A stretch of 64,000 bases of DNA from Brachyspira intermedia PWS/A (GCF_000223215.1 NC_017243.1:558001-622000), one strand, 5' to 3'. Positions 10,203 through 20,372 are shown, counted from the stretch's first letter. Notes: generated by a model from the letters alone, not told the origin. Numbers and translations: made by a program.

Positions 10203-10383
10203 TTAATTTGGCTTTATTAATCTTATAAGTATTTTATAAAAAAAGCATTTAAATTTTTTTATTAACTTATATAAGCCCCCCACCCGCACCTTATTTTCTA
10301 ATATGTATATTATAAAAAATAGTTTGCATTTCTTTTTATTTTGTTTTATAAATATAAATAAACAAATAAATTAGGATAATTTT

Positions 10384-11373
10384 ATGAAAGAGATAAAAAT
10401 CACAGATATAGAAAACATAAAAATAGGCAATGCTGAAAACAAGGAAGCAGCAACAGGCTGTACAGTTATAATATGCGAAAGAGGTGCGGTTATAGGCTTA
10501 GATGTTAGGGGAGGTGGACCGGCTTCAAGAGAGAGCGAACTTACAAAGGCACAGGCTTCTACTGATATAGTTCATGCTGTACTTCTTAGCGGAGGAAGTG
10601 CATTCGGACTTGATGCTTCAGGCGGAGTTATGAAATATTTAGAGGAGAGAAATATTGGCTTTGATGTTGGTATTACAAAAGTGCCTTTAGTATGTCAGTC
10701 TTGTATATTCGACTTGAGAATTGGCGATTATAAAGTGCGTCCTGATATTAATATGGGCTATGAGGCTTGTGTTAATGCTCAAAATAATAATCCTAAAATG
10801 GGTAATTATGGAGCTGGAACAGGTGCTACTGTTGGAAAGATACTAGGTGCTGATTATGCTATGAAGTCTGGACTTGGTTTCTATGCTGTACAAGTTGATG
10901 ATGTAAAGATTGGGGCAGTAGTTTCTGTTAATGCTTTCGGTGATGTGTATGATTATGACAGCGGTAAAATGATTGCTGGTGTTCTTAATGAAAATAAAAA
11001 TGGATTTAGAAGTTCAGAAGAAGAATTAATAAAAATTACACAGAATAATAATTTATCTTTTACTTCTAATGCCTCAAATGCAAAAGAAAATACAACAATA
11101 GGTGCTATTATAACAAATGCTAAATTTACAAAATCTCAAATGGGAAAGATAGCTTCAATGGCACATAATGGATTTGCAAGGGCTATAAAACCTGTTCATA
11201 CAACATTAGACGGCGACAGTATTTATGCTATGAGTGTGGGTGATGTTAATGCTAATCTGGATGCAGTAGGTACAATTGCTGCTATTGTAATGGGTAAGGC
11301 TATTAATAATGCTGTTAGAAATGCTGAAACTTCTCATGGTTTTAAATGCCATAATGATATAATGAAAAATTAA
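10384..11373 (+). CDS. P1/DmpA-family peptidase (L-aminopeptidase/D-esterase type, S58)
   Basis: N-terminal-nucleophile hydrolase, 329 aa. Family features: TGCTVIICERGAVIGLDVRGG near the start, LSGGSAFGLDASGGVMKYLE, the glycine-rich GAGTGATVGK, and ENTTIGAIITNA, where autoproteolysis is expected just before Thr237 or Thr238, creating the nucleophile of the small chain. SIYAMSVGDV is the conserved C-terminal motif. The family cleaves small peptides, amides or beta-peptides; the real substrate cannot be read from sequence. The protein has no signal peptide, so it is cytoplasmic. It is a single-gene unit closed by a strong terminator. Confidence 0.85.
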   Translation: MKEIKITDIENIKIGNAENKEAATGCTVIICERGAVIGLDVRGGGPASRESELTKAQASTDIVHAVLLSGGSAFGLDASGGVMKYLEERNIGFDVGITKVPLVCQSCIFDLRIGDYKVRPDINMGYEACVNAQNNNPKMGNYGAGTGATVGKILGADYAMKSGLGFYAVQVDDVKIGAVVSVNAFGDVYDYDSGKMIAGVLNENKNGFRSSEEELIKITQNNNLSFTSNASNAKENTTIGAIITNAKFTKSQMGKIASMAHNGFARAIKPVHTTLDGDSIYAMSVGDVNANLDAVGTIAAIVMGKAINNAVRNAETSHGFKCHNDIMKN

Positions 11374-11410
11374 TTCTTATTAATATTAAAATATTGTTTT
11401 TATAAAAAAT

Positions 11411-11459
11411 AAACTAGAAGTGCTGATTAAATATGTACTTCTAGTTTATTGTTTTTTTA
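11411..11459. terminator. Bidirectional terminator between P1 peptidase and SDR gene
   Basis: A perfect 11-bp stem, aaactagaagt (11411-11421) with acttctagttt (11437-11447), loop of 15 nt, with a T-run on the right and an A-run on the left. It can end both converging transcripts. Confidence 0.8.
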
Positions 11460-11534
11460 TAAAAAATGTATCTTGTGTTGGTAGGCTTAAATAAATTAAT
11501 AAAAAATTTAAAATGCTTTTTAAGAATATATAAA

Positions 11535-12254
11535 TCAATCTACTTGTTTAGTTTTTGCTATTACAATTTCTCTTACACATATATCCTGAGGCATATTATA
11601 GGCAAACTCTATACAATTAACCACATCAGAAGCATTAAGTCCATTTCCTATACTTTTTTTCCATTCAATATAATCAGATTTTATATTTTCATCTGTAGTA
11701 TGGCTTAAAAGATTAGTTTCTACTACTCCAGGAGCTATAACTATTATCCTTACATTTTTATCAGCAACTTCTTCTCTTATACTTTCTGTAATAGCATGTA
11801 CAGCAAATTTACTTCCGCAATATATTCCATGATTTGTGAAAGTTTTTCTTCCAGCTATTGAACTTATATTAATAATAGTTCCTTCATTTCTTTTTATCAT
11901 ATCTGGAAGTATAACATTTGTAGTTGTAAGTATTCCATTAACATTTACATCAATCATGTTTTTCCATTCTTCATAACTTTGTTTATCAATATTTCCTAAA
12001 AGCATAACTCCTGCACAATTTATAAGCAGATCTGTTTTACCATATTTTTCTTCAGCTATTTTTACTGCATTTTTTATTTCTTCTAAATTTGTAACATCGG
12101 CAGAAACACTTATAGAATTTTTTAAATTTAATTTTTCCATTATTTCTTTTCTTCTTGATATTAATAGAGTAGGGTATCCATTTTCAGAAAATTTTTTAGC
12201 AGTTTCCATTCCTATACCTGAGCTTGCTCCTGTAATTACAACTAATTTTTTCAT
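11535..12254 (-). CDS. Short-chain dehydrogenase/reductase
   Basis: Classical SDR, 239 aa, cytoplasmic NAD(P)-dependent oxidoreductase. It shows the Rossmann nucleotide motif TGASSGIG (residues 8-15), a following RRKE that suggests NADP preference, NCAG in place of the usual NNAG, the catalytic Ser in ISSIAG and YCGSK with catalytic Tyr and Lys. PGVVETN follows. This is the YdfG-like branch by overall pattern; the substrate is unknown. It is transcribed divergently from an HxlR regulator, which is a common arrangement for a redox gene controlled by its neighbour. Confidence 0.85.
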   Translation of the reverse strand: MKKLVVITGASSGIGMETAKKFSENGYPTLLISRRKEIMEKLNLKNSISVSADVTNLEEIKNAVKIAEEKYGKTDLLINCAGVMLLGNIDKQSYEEWKNMIDVNVNGILTTTNVILPDMIKRNEGTIINISSIAGRKTFTNHGIYCGSKFAVHAITESIREEVADKNVRIIVIAPGVVETNLLSHTTDENIKSDYIEWKKSIGNGLNASDVVNCIEFAYNMPQDICVREIVIAKTKQVD

Positions 12255-12391
12255 TGTAAAAAACTCCTTTATAAAAATAATTTATGATTTATAATACAGT
12301 ATAGATATAGTAAAACAAGAACGGAAATATCTGTTATTAAGTATCATGTATTTCACTGCATTATTAATTTTTATTAAAGGAAATAGTATTT

Positions 12392-12748
12392 ATGAAAAAA
12401 ATTAAAGTATCATCAGAGATAGGGGTTACACTTTATATGATAGGCGGTAAATATAAACCAATAATACTTAATTATCTTATAGAAAATAAAACAAAAAGAT
12501 TTAATGATATGATGCGTTATATGAAGCCTATATCTCAAAGAACATTAACTAATCAGCTTAGAGAATTGGAAGAAGATGGACTCATAAGCAGAAAAATATA
12601 TGCAGAAGTTCCTCCAAAGGTAGAATATTCAATAACCAAGAAAGGTAAATCATTATATAAAATATTAGAAGCTATGTGTGAATGGGGAGAGAAAAATATT
12701 GATGAGGGATTTGAAATTACTAATCCGCAATGTTTAGAAGATGATTAA
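12392..12748 (+). CDS. HxlR-family winged-helix regulator
   Basis: 118 aa, matching the HxlR/DUF24 pattern: IGGKYKPIILNYLIENKTKRFNDM, then ISQRTLTNQLRELEEDGLI as the recognition helix, and PPKVEYSITKKGKSL as the wing. Family members often sense electrophiles or oxidants through an N-terminal cysteine, but the only cysteines here are near the C-terminus (MCEWGEK, PQCLEDD), so sensing by that route is doubtful. The 137-bp divergent region shared with the SDR gene is the expected operator. The start has AAAGG at 12376-12380. Confidence 0.85.
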   Translation: MKKIKVSSEIGVTLYMIGGKYKPIILNYLIENKTKRFNDMMRYMKPISQRTLTNQLRELEEDGLISRKIYAEVPPKVEYSITKKGKSLYKILEAMCEWGEKNIDEGFEITNPQCLEDD

Positions 12749-12771
12749 TATAATAACTTTTTATACCAGAC

Positions 12772-12815
12772 CTTTAAAATTTCCTGTTTAATTTGGTATA
12801 CAATTTTTTCTTATT
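12772..12815 (+). terminator. Terminator of the HxlR gene
   Basis: tatacca (12772-12778) pairs with tggtata (12794-12800), followed by caattttttctta with T-rich sequence. Confidence 0.6.
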
Positions 12816-12899
12816 TTTTTTGTTTGAATTTGAAAAAGCAACCTCACCCAAATTTTTATTAGGTTTATTGATTTTATTAGAAAATAAGTTAATAAATAA

Positions 12900-12935
12900 A
12901 AATGCCGCAGCATAATAAATATACTAACGGCATTT
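12900..12935 (-). terminator. Terminator of ftsH
   Basis: An 8-bp perfect stem, aaatgccg (12900-12907) with cggcattt (12928-12935). On the minus strand it is followed by a T-rich run. It lies 24 bp past the ftsH stop. Confidence 0.65.
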
Positions 12936-12959
12936 ATGATATTATCAGAAAAATATTTT

Positions 12960-15071
12960 TTATTCTTCTGTTTTTTTCTTTCTAGTAGAAGAAGAAACTT
13001 TTTTCACACTTGATTTCTTTATAGATTTAACTTCTTCTTTATCGCTTTCAGCTTTATCAGATTTTTTAAGAGGTTTTATAGGTGTATTAAAAACTTCTTC
13101 CTTTACGCTTTTTACTTCACCTTCCTGATATGCTGAAGGGTCTTCAAGCTCATCAGTACCTCTTTTTGGGTCTTTACCAGCATAAACTAGCTTATCTTTA
13201 ATTCTATCTAATTTTACTTCGCATATTCTTTCAATATCTTCTATGTCAAGAGATTCTTTTTCAAATAATTCTCTTGATAAAGCCTCAAACTTATCAGCAT
13301 TTTCAGCTATTAATTTTTTAGTTCTTTCATAAGCTCTCATTACGAATTTGTGAACTTCTTCATCTATTTTCTGAGCAGTTTCTTCACTATAATCTTTATG
13401 TCTAGCAATCTCTTTTCCTAAGAAAATAGGCTGTTCCTTTTGTCCGAATGATATAGGACCAAGTCTGCTCATACCCCATTCACATACCATTCTTCTAGCA
13501 AGTTCAGTAACTCTTTCTATATCATTTGAAGCGCCTGTAGTTACAGAATCTTCTCCAAACTTGAATTCTTCAGCAACACGTCCTCCAAGAAGCAAAGACA
13601 TCTCATCAACAGCTTTTTTTCTTTGAAGGGTATATCTTCCGTCAGAAGGCAAAGTCCAAGTAGCACCTAAACTTCTTCCTCTAGGAACTATAGTAACTTT
13701 ATGTAAAGCATCAGTATTTTGAAGAAGTACAGCCATTAAAGTATGTCCTGCCTCATGATAAGCAGTGTTTAATTTTTCTTTTTCGCTTATCAATATGCTT
13801 CTTCTTTCAGGTCCCATCATAACCTTATCACGAGCTTCTTCAAAGTCAGAAAGTTCTACTCTTTGTTTATCATTTCTAGCAGCAATTAAAGCAGCTTCAT
13901 TAACCATATTAGCAATATCAGCACCTGAAAAACCAGGAGTAGCTCTAGCTAAATGATATAAATCTATAGAAGGATCATGCTGTATTTTAGCAACATGCAC
14001 TTTAAATATTCCCTCTCTTCCTTTAACGTCAGGTAAATCAACAACAACTTGTCTGTCAAATCTTCCTGGACGAAGTAGAGCAGGGTCAAGTACATCAGGT
14101 CTGTTAGTAGCAGCAAATATTATGATTCTAGTATCAGTATTAAAACCGTCCATTTCAACAAGCATTTGGTTTAATGTTTGTTCTCTTTCATCATGTCCGC
14201 CGCCGTATCCAGCACCTCTAGTTCTACCAACAGCATCAAGCTCATCTATGAATATGATACAAGGAGCAGATCTTTTTCCCTGTTCAAATAAATCTCTTAC
14301 TCTTGAAGCACCAACACCTACAAACATTTCAACAAATTCAGAACCAGACATACTGAAGAAAGGCACATTAGCTTCGCCAGCAACTGCCTTAGCAAGTAAA
14401 GTTTTACCAGTACCAGGAGGGCCTACTAATAATACACCTTTTGGTATTTTAGCACCAAGTTTTGTAAATTTGCTTGCGTCTTTTAAGAATTGTACAACTT
14501 CCTGCAATTCCTCTTTAGCCTCTTTACAGCCTTCAACATCTTTGAAAGTTACTTTTACATCTTCTTTAGTTAAAAGTCTAGCTCTGCTTTTTCCGAAACT
14601 CATAGCTCTGTTATTAGAACCCTGTACCTGCCTGAACATAAAGAACCAAAGCAGAAATCCTATTAACAGTATAGGAAGTAAGTTTACAAGTATAAGACTT
14701 AAATAACTAGGTTTTTCAGCTTCTCCTCTAACTTTAACATTATTATCTATAAGTAAGTTAACGAATCCGCTTGCAGTAAATGGTATAAATGAGTAAAAGT
14801 TTATCTCTGTTATTTTACCATTAACTGTTTCTATAGCTTTACCATTTCTAATATTCTGATCTACTATAGTAACTTCTTTAACAACTCCTTCTTTAACTTT
14901 CTGTACTACAGTTGAGTAATCCCATTCTTGAGCTTTCACCTGTGGTGTTTTTTGAAAGTACATTATAGCCATTACTACAACCATTGTAAGAAGAAGTATG
15001 ATTATGATTTGATTTCCTCCGCCTCCGGATTGCGGCATAGATTGTCTTCTATTATTTTTTTTACTACTCAT
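12960..15071 (-). CDS. ftsH: ATP-dependent zinc metalloprotease FtsH
   Basis: Membrane-anchored AAA+ protease, 703 aa, degrading misfolded membrane proteins and short-lived regulators as a hexamer. Two membrane segments (about 21-40 and 122-145) flank the extracytoplasmic part. Walker A GPPGTGKT, pore motif FVGVG, Walker [12 protein letters not shown], second region of homology [20 protein letters not shown], and zinc site HEAGH follow in order. The final ~60 residues form a Lys/Glu/Ser-rich tail longer than in E. coli FtsH. A likely promoter (TTGATA-17-TATATA) lies just upstream. The gene stands alone between two terminators or gaps. Confidence 0.97.
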   Translation of the reverse strand: MSSKKNNRRQSMPQSGGGGNQIIIILLLTMVVVMAIMYFQKTPQVKAQEWDYSTVVQKVKEGVVKEVTIVDQNIRNGKAIETVNGKITEINFYSFIPFTASGFVNLLIDNNVKVRGEAEKPSYLSLILVNLLPILLIGFLLWFFMFRQVQGSNNRAMSFGKSRARLLTKEDVKVTFKDVEGCKEAKEELQEVVQFLKDASKFTKLGAKIPKGVLLVGPPGTGKTLLAKAVAGEANVPFFSMSGSEFVEMFVGVGASRVRDLFEQGKRSAPCIIFIDELDAVGRTRGAGYGGGHDEREQTLNQMLVEMDGFNTDTRIIIFAATNRPDVLDPALLRPGRFDRQVVVDLPDVKGREGIFKVHVAKIQHDPSIDLYHLARATPGFSGADIANMVNEAALIAARNDKQRVELSDFEEARDKVMMGPERRSILISEKEKLNTAYHEAGHTLMAVLLQNTDALHKVTIVPRGRSLGATWTLPSDGRYTLQRKKAVDEMSLLLGGRVAEEFKFGEDSVTTGASNDIERVTELARRMVCEWGMSRLGPISFGQKEQPIFLGKEIARHKDYSEETAQKIDEEVHKFVMRAYERTKKLIAENADKFEALSRELFEKESLDIEDIERICEVKLDRIKDKLVYAGKDPKRGTDELEDPSAYQEGEVKSVKEEVFNTPIKPLKKSDKAESDKEEVKSIKKSSVKKVSSSTRKKKTEE

Positions 15072-15100
15072 GTATTCTCCAAACTTATTTTTAACTTTTA

Positions 15101-15129
15101 TATATAAATAAATATTAATAAAATATCAA
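15101..15129 (-). promoter_or_regulatory. Putative sigma70-type promoter of ftsH
   Basis: On the minus strand: TTGATA (15129-15124), 17-bp spacer, TATATA (15106-15101), ending 29 bp before the ATG. The AT-rich background makes chance matches common. Confidence 0.4.
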
Positions 15130-15143
15130 ATATTTACAAATTA

Positions 15144-15833
15144 TTATTTTTCAGGTATATCTAAGATAGTACCATAGCTATTAAAGCAATGAGATGCTAG
15201 AGAAGAAACTCCTCCGCCTCTCTTAAGAGCACTGTTTATTATTTTCCCATCTTTTCTAGCTAAATCAGGGTATTTTAAATTCATATATCCAATAATAAGT
15301 CCTTTGCTTGTAGAGGCATGAATATATGTTACAGTTTCATCTTTTTTATCAACTCCTATTACTATACCGGCATGAGTAAGCTTTTTATCATTAGAAGTAG
15401 TTTTGTCAAACATAATTATATCGCCTACATTCGGCAAAACACCTTTATAAATTTTTTTATATTTTGACAAAGTAGAATATATAGTTTTTACTCCGCCAGA
15501 ATCTAAAATTGCTTGTTTTTCAAATACCGCTATATTAGAAGTCCAATAAACAGCAGCTACATATCCTGAACAATCAAATCTGAATGTTTTCTTCTCTTTA
15601 GAAGTAGGGTGTGTTAATGTAGCTTTTTCATTATATTGATAATGTTTATCCAAATAAAAGTTAGCCCATTTACTTATATCATTTCTAACTTTTTGCTTTT
15701 GCGTATCATTTATTTCAACTCCACTTTTTTCTAACTGCTTTTGATATTCCTTATCATATCCGTAAGTTTGTGTAAATGATACTGAATAAAATAACATCAT
15801 CAATAATGATAGTATAATAATATAAAAACGCAT
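15144..15833 (-). CDS. Secreted NlpC/P60-like cysteine peptidase 1
   Basis: 229 aa with an N-terminal signal segment (about residues 1-22). The papain-like NlpC/P60 fold is indicated by FRFDCSGYVAAVYW (Cys88 as nucleophile), KLTHAGIVIG (His154) and TYIHAST (His172). Such enzymes cut peptide bridges in peptidoglycan. The C-terminal segment YGYMNLKYPDLARK-like region (GYMNLKYPDLARKDGK) is shared with the next gene. It is a tandem paralogue of the gene at 15913-16509 and has a longer N-terminal helical insert (residues 25-55). Substrate specificity is unknown. Confidence 0.75.
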   Translation of the reverse strand: MRFYIIILSLLMMLFYSVSFTQTYGYDKEYQKQLEKSGVEINDTQKQKVRNDISKWANFYLDKHYQYNEKATLTHPTSKEKKTFRFDCSGYVAAVYWTSNIAVFEKQAILDSGGVKTIYSTLSKYKKIYKGVLPNVGDIIMFDKTTSNDKKLTHAGIVIGVDKKDETVTYIHASTSKGLIIGYMNLKYPDLARKDGKIINSALKRGGGVSSLASHCFNSYGTILDIPEK

Positions 15834-15912
15834 AATACACTCTTATACATAGTAAATTATTTTATAAAATATTAGTAAAAAGTCAAGGCAATTTACAATA
15901 TTATTATTTATA

Positions 15913-16509
15913 TTAATTTGGTTTTTCTAAAACAGTACCATAACTGTTAAAACAATGTGAAGCCAATGAATAAGGTACATCACCTCTTCTAAGATAGCTA
16001 TTTATTGGCTTTCCATCTTTTCTTGCTAAATCTGGATATTTTAAATTCATATATCCTAAAATAGGACCTTTGCTTGTAGATGAATGGATATAGGTTATAG
16101 TTTCATCTTCATCTATATTTATAACTATTCCAGAATGTGTAAGTTTTTTATTTGGAGATGTAGTTCCATCAAAAAATATTATATCACCTATATTGGGCAT
16201 ACCTTTTTTATAAATTTTATTTGCTTTAGATAAAATAAAATGTATATTTTCTGTTGATCCTTGAAGTTTTATAGTAGGCTTTTCAATAGCAGTCCAATAC
16301 ACAGCATTAACAAATCCAGAACAGTCAAAATTTACTTTCTTCTTTTCTTTTGAAAAAGGATTTGTTATTGTGTCGCTTTGGTTATATTTATATTTTTTAT
16401 TCATATAGAAATTAGCCCATTTTACTATTTCAAGTCTTGTATTTTCCTGACTGAATGCAGGCATAGTAAATAATAATGAGATAATTAAAATACTAATATA
16501 AAAACGCAT
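15913..16509 (-). CDS. Secreted NlpC/P60-like cysteine peptidase 2
   Basis: 198 aa, signal peptide ending about AFSQ (residue 21). The motifs are those of its neighbour: VNFDCSGFVNAVYW with the nucleophile Cys, KLTHSGIVIN and TYIHSSTSKGPI. It ends with the shared SLASHCFNSYGTVL block. It is the shorter member of a tandem duplication and probably lies in the same transcript, upstream of paralogue 1. Predicted peptidoglycan endopeptidase acting in the periplasm. Confidence 0.75.
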   Translation of the reverse strand: MRFYISILIISLLFTMPAFSQENTRLEIVKWANFYMNKKYKYNQSDTITNPFSKEKKKVNFDCSGFVNAVYWTAIEKPTIKLQGSTENIHFILSKANKIYKKGMPNIGDIIFFDGTTSPNKKLTHSGIVINIDEDETITYIHSSTSKGPILGYMNLKYPDLARKDGKPINSYLRRGDVPYSLASHCFNSYGTVLEKPN

Positions 16510-16646
16510 GCTATCTCCTAATAATATTTGTATATAATTAATAAAAGTTGTTTTACTATATTTTTGTAAAAAAAAATTACATCAAATATTTATTGATTCT
16601 AACAATTTTTATATTTATAAATCGGATTTTTAATTATAAATAATAG

Positions 16647-17225
16647 TTACATGTTATTATAATATAACTCTTTAATACTGAATTCATCAGATTTTAACCA
16701 TTTTATTCTATATTGTATAGGTGTTATTATATTGAAAAATACTGATAGATAAGGGTAGGCATTTTGAAACTGCATAGATAATCTTGTTTTGAATATATAT
16801 TTATTGTTTTTGTTTAGTTTATTTACATTGATAACTTCTATTCTATTTATTTGATAAATATTTTTAATTAAGATTTCTAAATCTGTATTTCTTGTTTCTC
16901 TCATAGTTTCTGAGTTCAAAACAACGTATTCTTTAGTAAAAAAGTCATAATACAATTTTCTATATATATATATTTCTCTTACATTATCATTAATAAATAA
17001 ATTCTTTTTTATTAAATCGATTCTATAATTTATAAATAATATTATTCCATTATCTATATATTTTTTTATATTTTGATAAATCTCATTTTCATAATATGTT
17101 CTTACATCTACATAGAGCGTATCATCATATATATAGCTTTTTGAAAAATGTAATCTTAATTCATAAGCATACGATACTTGTGAAATAGCAATTATTAACA
17201 ATAGTATAATAAAAATATGTTTCAT
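16647..17225 (-). CDS. DUF4390-like exported protein
   Basis: 192 aa with a clear signal peptide (MKHIFIILLLIIAISQVSYA). The body resembles DUF4390: LHFSKSYIYDDTLYVDVRTYY, then an ILFINYRIDLIKK segment, a YDFFTKEYVVLN strand pair, and a C-terminal amphipathic stretch. The family is of unknown function and found in envelope contexts. The lysine-rich, low-GC codon use is like the neighbours. It lies between the NlpC genes and a probable outer-membrane protein on the same strand. Confidence 0.55.
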   Translation of the reverse strand: MKHIFIILLLIIAISQVSYAYELRLHFSKSYIYDDTLYVDVRTYYENEIYQNIKKYIDNGIILFINYRIDLIKKNLFINDNVREIYIYRKLYYDFFTKEYVVLNSETMRETRNTDLEILIKNIYQINRIEVINVNKLNKNNKYIFKTRLSMQFQNAYPYLSVFFNIITPIQYRIKWLKSDEFSIKELYYNNM

Positions 17226-17304
17226 AATATTATATATTTTATATTGTTTTTATTAAAAGTAAACTAATATCAAGTACTATTTTCTATGTAATAATATCAA
17301 ACTT

Positions 17305-18309
17305 TTAGAAAAATAAACTAGCTTCAAGACCTATTCTGCTTTCCATTTTTCTATATGCGTATAATTGTTTTGAGCGCGCATATTCATATTTTACACCTAT
17401 TACAAATCTGTATATTTCAAAACCTATACCTGTGGATATAGAAGGAGTCCATTCTGTATATTTGTCAGTAATAGGATAGCCTTGTCCATGTCCGCTAGTT
17501 CTATTTATTAAATTTATTCTATCAAAATATGCTCCTATATGAATGCCTGTTATTAAACTTATTTCTCCCCATATAGGTATTCTTACATCAGCTCCAGCAT
17601 AAATATTAAATAAATTAACCAAATTAGATATATCAAAACCTGCTATTGCAAATGATGTTCCGCCATAGAATGAAAACCAACCCCATCTGTAATTTGCTGA
17701 TAAATGCATCTGTTCAAAGCCAACATCTCTGAATTCTTCTTTATTTTTATCGTATAATGTTTCATCCCCAAGTATATCGCCTCCCATATGAATACATATA
17801 TGTCTTAAAGGAGCGAATCTTACTTTTAATTTATTATTAAATATGTATTCAAAATACGCTTCCACTTGCATATAATTACCATATAAAAATGTTGTTCCAT
17901 ATAGCTGGTCTTGTCCTTTTTTATAACTGCTGAAAAATAGTTTCAAGTAATAAGCTACACCTATTCTGAATCTATGCTTATCTTCATCTATATTAAATGC
18001 TATAGGAGCTAAGTCTACGGCCAATTTAGGACTAAAGTACATAACTACATTATCTAAATTAAAATTTTTATTTTGGTATAAATGATTTGCATTTAAAATA
18101 TCACCAAACCAAAAACTGCTGTTATAATTATCAGGGTCAAGCCATGGAGAAAAATATCTATCAGTTTCATATATTCTAAGAGGATTATATCTCCACTTTA
18201 CTTTTACTTTTTCTTTATAATTATTCATCTTATTTTCTAGAGAATTTTCATTTTCTGTATTTTGAGAATAAAGTGATAAACTTAATAGAACAAATAAAAT
18301 AATATACAA
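17305..18309 (-). CDS. Putative outer-membrane beta-barrel protein
   Basis: About 334 aa, with alternating hydrophobic/polar strands (for example MQVEAYFEYIFNNKLKVRFAP, FRIGVAYYLKLFF, WGWFSFYGGTSFAIAG) and a C-terminal Phe (EASLFF), the usual signature of an outer-membrane barrel. The in-frame start is a TTG without ribosome-binding site and gives a signal lacking basic residues. An ATG at 18320 in another frame (ATG AAA AAA CAT) would give the normal signal MKKTLYIILFVLLSLSLYSQ if the A6 run at 18312-18317 had one more A. So the 5' end is either frameshifted or misread. No family is recognised with confidence. Confidence 0.6.
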   Translation of the reverse strand: MYIILFVLLSLSLYSQNTENENSLENKMNNYKEKVKVKWRYNPLRIYETDRYFSPWLDPDNYNSSFWFGDILNANHLYQNKNFNLDNVVMYFSPKLAVDLAPIAFNIDEDKHRFRIGVAYYLKLFFSSYKKGQDQLYGTTFLYGNYMQVEAYFEYIFNNKLKVRFAPLRHICIHMGGDILGDETLYDKNKEEFRDVGFEQMHLSANYRWGWFSFYGGTSFAIAGFDISNLVNLFNIYAGADVRIPIWGEISLITGIHIGAYFDRINLINRTSGHGQGYPITDKYTEWTPSISTGIGFEIYRFVIGVKYEYARSKQLYAYRKMESRIGLEASLFF

Positions 18310-18399
18310 TGTTTTTTCATAAAAAATCCATTTATTGAAAAATAAGTGAACATTATATATAAAAACTTCATTTTTTCAATAGAATTAAAAATTATAAAA

Positions 18400-18951
18400 T
18401 TAATTTTTTCTTGAAAGGAGATTTATATAAGGTTCTGTTTCTATAGAGTTTTCATCTATTCCTATTTCATTTAATATAGATTTTAATTGAAGTATTTGAT
18501 TTTCAACAGTTTCTTTTGAGTTTAAAAATTCTATTTCTATAAAGTTGTCTAAATTTTTTATTTTTGAAATTTCAACTAAAGCATTTTTATATATAAAAGC
18601 ATAACCTTTTTTTTCTTTTTTTACATATTCTTTATATTTCTGCAGCTTTGATAAAAAGTTAATTATAAATCTTGCTTTTTTCTTGCTGACTTTAATTTCT
18701 ATTTCTTCATTGACTTCTACACCATCAATTAAAGTTCTTTCTTTTGTGCAGAAAGTATATCCTCCATGTTCTATTCTGAGTCTTATACAATCACTTGTCT
18801 TTATACTTCCTTTTTTAATGCTCTCTTCTCTAGCATAGTAAATATCTTTTTTGAAATACTTTTTTTTGAATTTAGCATTATTTTTAAGAAAATTTAAAAC
18901 AGAATCAAAATCTTTTATATATGCTTTTATTTCAATTTCAGAGTTTGCCAT
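18400..18951 (-). CDS. CYTH-domain protein (class IV adenylate cyclase/triphosphatase type)
   Basis: 183 aa. The signature ExExK appears as EIEIK (residues 5-9), followed by CIRLRIE, the charged tunnel strands FCTKE and EEIEIKV, and ALVEISKI and FIEIEF. CYTH enzymes act on triphosphate substrates (ATP to cAMP, thiamine triphosphate or inorganic triphosphate); which one applies here is not clear. It is last in the che-bactofilin-mre operon, 3 bp after mreD. The cyclic-nucleotide-binding protein at 25.7 kb is a possible partner if the product is cAMP, but that is only inference. Confidence 0.75.
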   Translation of the reverse strand: MANSEIEIKAYIKDFDSVLNFLKNNAKFKKKYFKKDIYYAREESIKKGSIKTSDCIRLRIEHGGYTFCTKERTLIDGVEVNEEIEIKVSKKKARFIINFLSKLQKYKEYVKKEKKGYAFIYKNALVEISKIKNLDNFIEIEFLNSKETVENQILQLKSILNEIGIDENSIETEPYINLLSRKN

Positions 18952-18954
18952 ATT

Positions 18955-19494
18955 TTATTCAGTATATTCCTTAGTGCTGTCATCTACATGTATTTTTTGT
19001 TTATCGTAAATTAAAGGAGCAACTTTTTCAAATAATATGAATGCTGGTGAAGATAGTATAACTGTAAGAGGAAGCCCAACAAGCAATTCTGATCTTATCA
19101 ATACGGCAACATTTGAAAGATCTGAATATATAGAAGTTACCAAAAATAATGCTACGATTTTTATTAAATAGCCTACTAAAGTTACAAATATTCCAGCAGC
19201 AATTTGCTTTATAAATATTCTTGTATTGAAAAAACCCACAAAGAAACCAATATTAAGAAATATTATAGCATAAGAACCAAATGTTCCGCTTGATACAATA
19301 TCCTGTAAAAGTCCTATGATAAAGCCATATATTATTCCATCAAATGAACCGTATCTAAATGCTATGAATGTTAAAAAAATTAAAAGCAAATCAGGTTTAG
19401 CACCTAATGCTACTCTTATTAAATCATAAGCAGGAGATGATTGTATAAGAAGTAAAATAAGAGTTGTAATGATTACTGTTACTATTCTTTTCAT
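18955..19494 (-). CDS. mreD: Rod-shape-determining protein MreD
   Basis: 179 aa, five or six predicted membrane helices, starting MKRIVTVIITTLILLLIQSS. The segment KPDLLLIFLTFIAFRYGSFDGIIYGFIIGLLQDI is typical of MreD. It overlaps the mreC stop by 4 nt (ATGA), so translation is coupled. It works with MreB and MreC in the elongasome that guides peptidoglycan synthesis along the cell cylinder. Confidence 0.88.
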   Translation of the reverse strand: MKRIVTVIITTLILLLIQSSPAYDLIRVALGAKPDLLLIFLTFIAFRYGSFDGIIYGFIIGLLQDIVSSGTFGSYAIIFLNIGFFVGFFNTRIFIKQIAAGIFVTLVGYLIKIVALFLVTSIYSDLSNVAVLIRSELLVGLPLTVILSSPAFILFEKVAPLIYDKQKIHVDDSTKEYTE

Positions 19495-20372
19495 TTTGCC
19501 TCTCCGTTATCATCTTCTTCATTAGCAAGCATAATGATTTCCTGATCCGGTATCTTTTTTATTACATAAACATTCTCTAAAGTGGAGAAGTTTACAGCAG
19601 GCTCTACATATAAATCATGGAAAAGTCCATAGTTTTTCTTTTCAACTTTGAATATAGTACCTACCAATATACCTTTAGGAAATACTCCTCCCATACCGCT
19701 TGTAACAACTCTTTCGCCTTCTTCAACGTCCATTTGTAAATCTATATACTGCAAATGTGTTTGTGTAGATTTAGGGCTTTGTCCAACCATTATTCCTGTA
19801 GTTCTTGAGCTTTCAAGCATTACAGATATTTGAGATCTTTGGTCAACTAGAGATAATATTCTGCTGTTGTATCTTCTTACTTCAACTACTTTTCCCACTA
19901 ATCCTTTATATCCGTTTTGATAAGATATAACAGGCATTCCAACTACTATACCATGTGCACTTCCTTTATTTATAACAATGGTAGTGTAGAAGTTTTGAGG
20001 GTCCTTAGAAACTATTTCAGCATATTCTAAAGGGTATTCATCGGTAGGAGCTTCATTTAATAATGCTCTAAGTCTTTCATTTTCAGCACTTAATTGCTCA
20101 TATTCTAATGCGGCACCGCTTAATTCAGCTATTCTATCTCTTAATACCTGCACCTGACTTTGAAGTGTAAATATATCTGTTATGCTAGTGTAAAGGTATA
20201 CAAAAGCTCTTGATACACTTTTTGTTGCACTTTGAATAGGGTATACTCCAAGTGCATAAATAGACTGTAAATTAAATACAAAATTACTTCTATTTAGCAC
20301 CATTAGCATTCCTGCTACAAGATTAAGCAGAATATATAATGTTAATAATTTATGTTTTATAAAAAGCTTCAC
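19491..20372 (-). CDS. mreC: Rod-shape-determining protein MreC
   Basis: 293 aa bitopic membrane protein: N-terminal helix (about 9-27), a coiled coil (about 65-105, LQSQVQVLRDRIAELSG...YEQLSAENERLRALLNE) and the periplasmic double beta-barrel with NKGSAHGIVVGMPVI and GLVGKVVEV. It links MreB filaments to cell-wall synthases. It lies between mreB (47 bp gap) and mreD (overlap). Confidence 0.93.
   Translation of the reverse strand: MKLFIKHKLLTLYILLNLVAGMLMVLNRSNFVFNLQSIYALGVYPIQSATKSVSRAFVYLYTSITDIFTLQSQVQVLRDRIAELSGAALEYEQLSAENERLRALLNEAPTDEYPLEYAEIVSKDPQNFYTTIVINKGSAHGIVVGMPVISYQNGYKGLVGKVVEVRRYNSRILSLVDQRSQISVMLESSRTTGIMVGQSPKSTQTHLQYIDLQMDVEEGERVVTSGMGGVFPKGILVGTIFKVEKKNYGLFHDLYVEPAVNFSTLENVYVIKKIPDQEIIMLANEEDDNGEAK

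Noticed and set aside
14122-14706. 194-codon plus-strand ORF
   Set aside because: Antisense shadow of ftsH, whose motifs are unmistakable on the minus strand.
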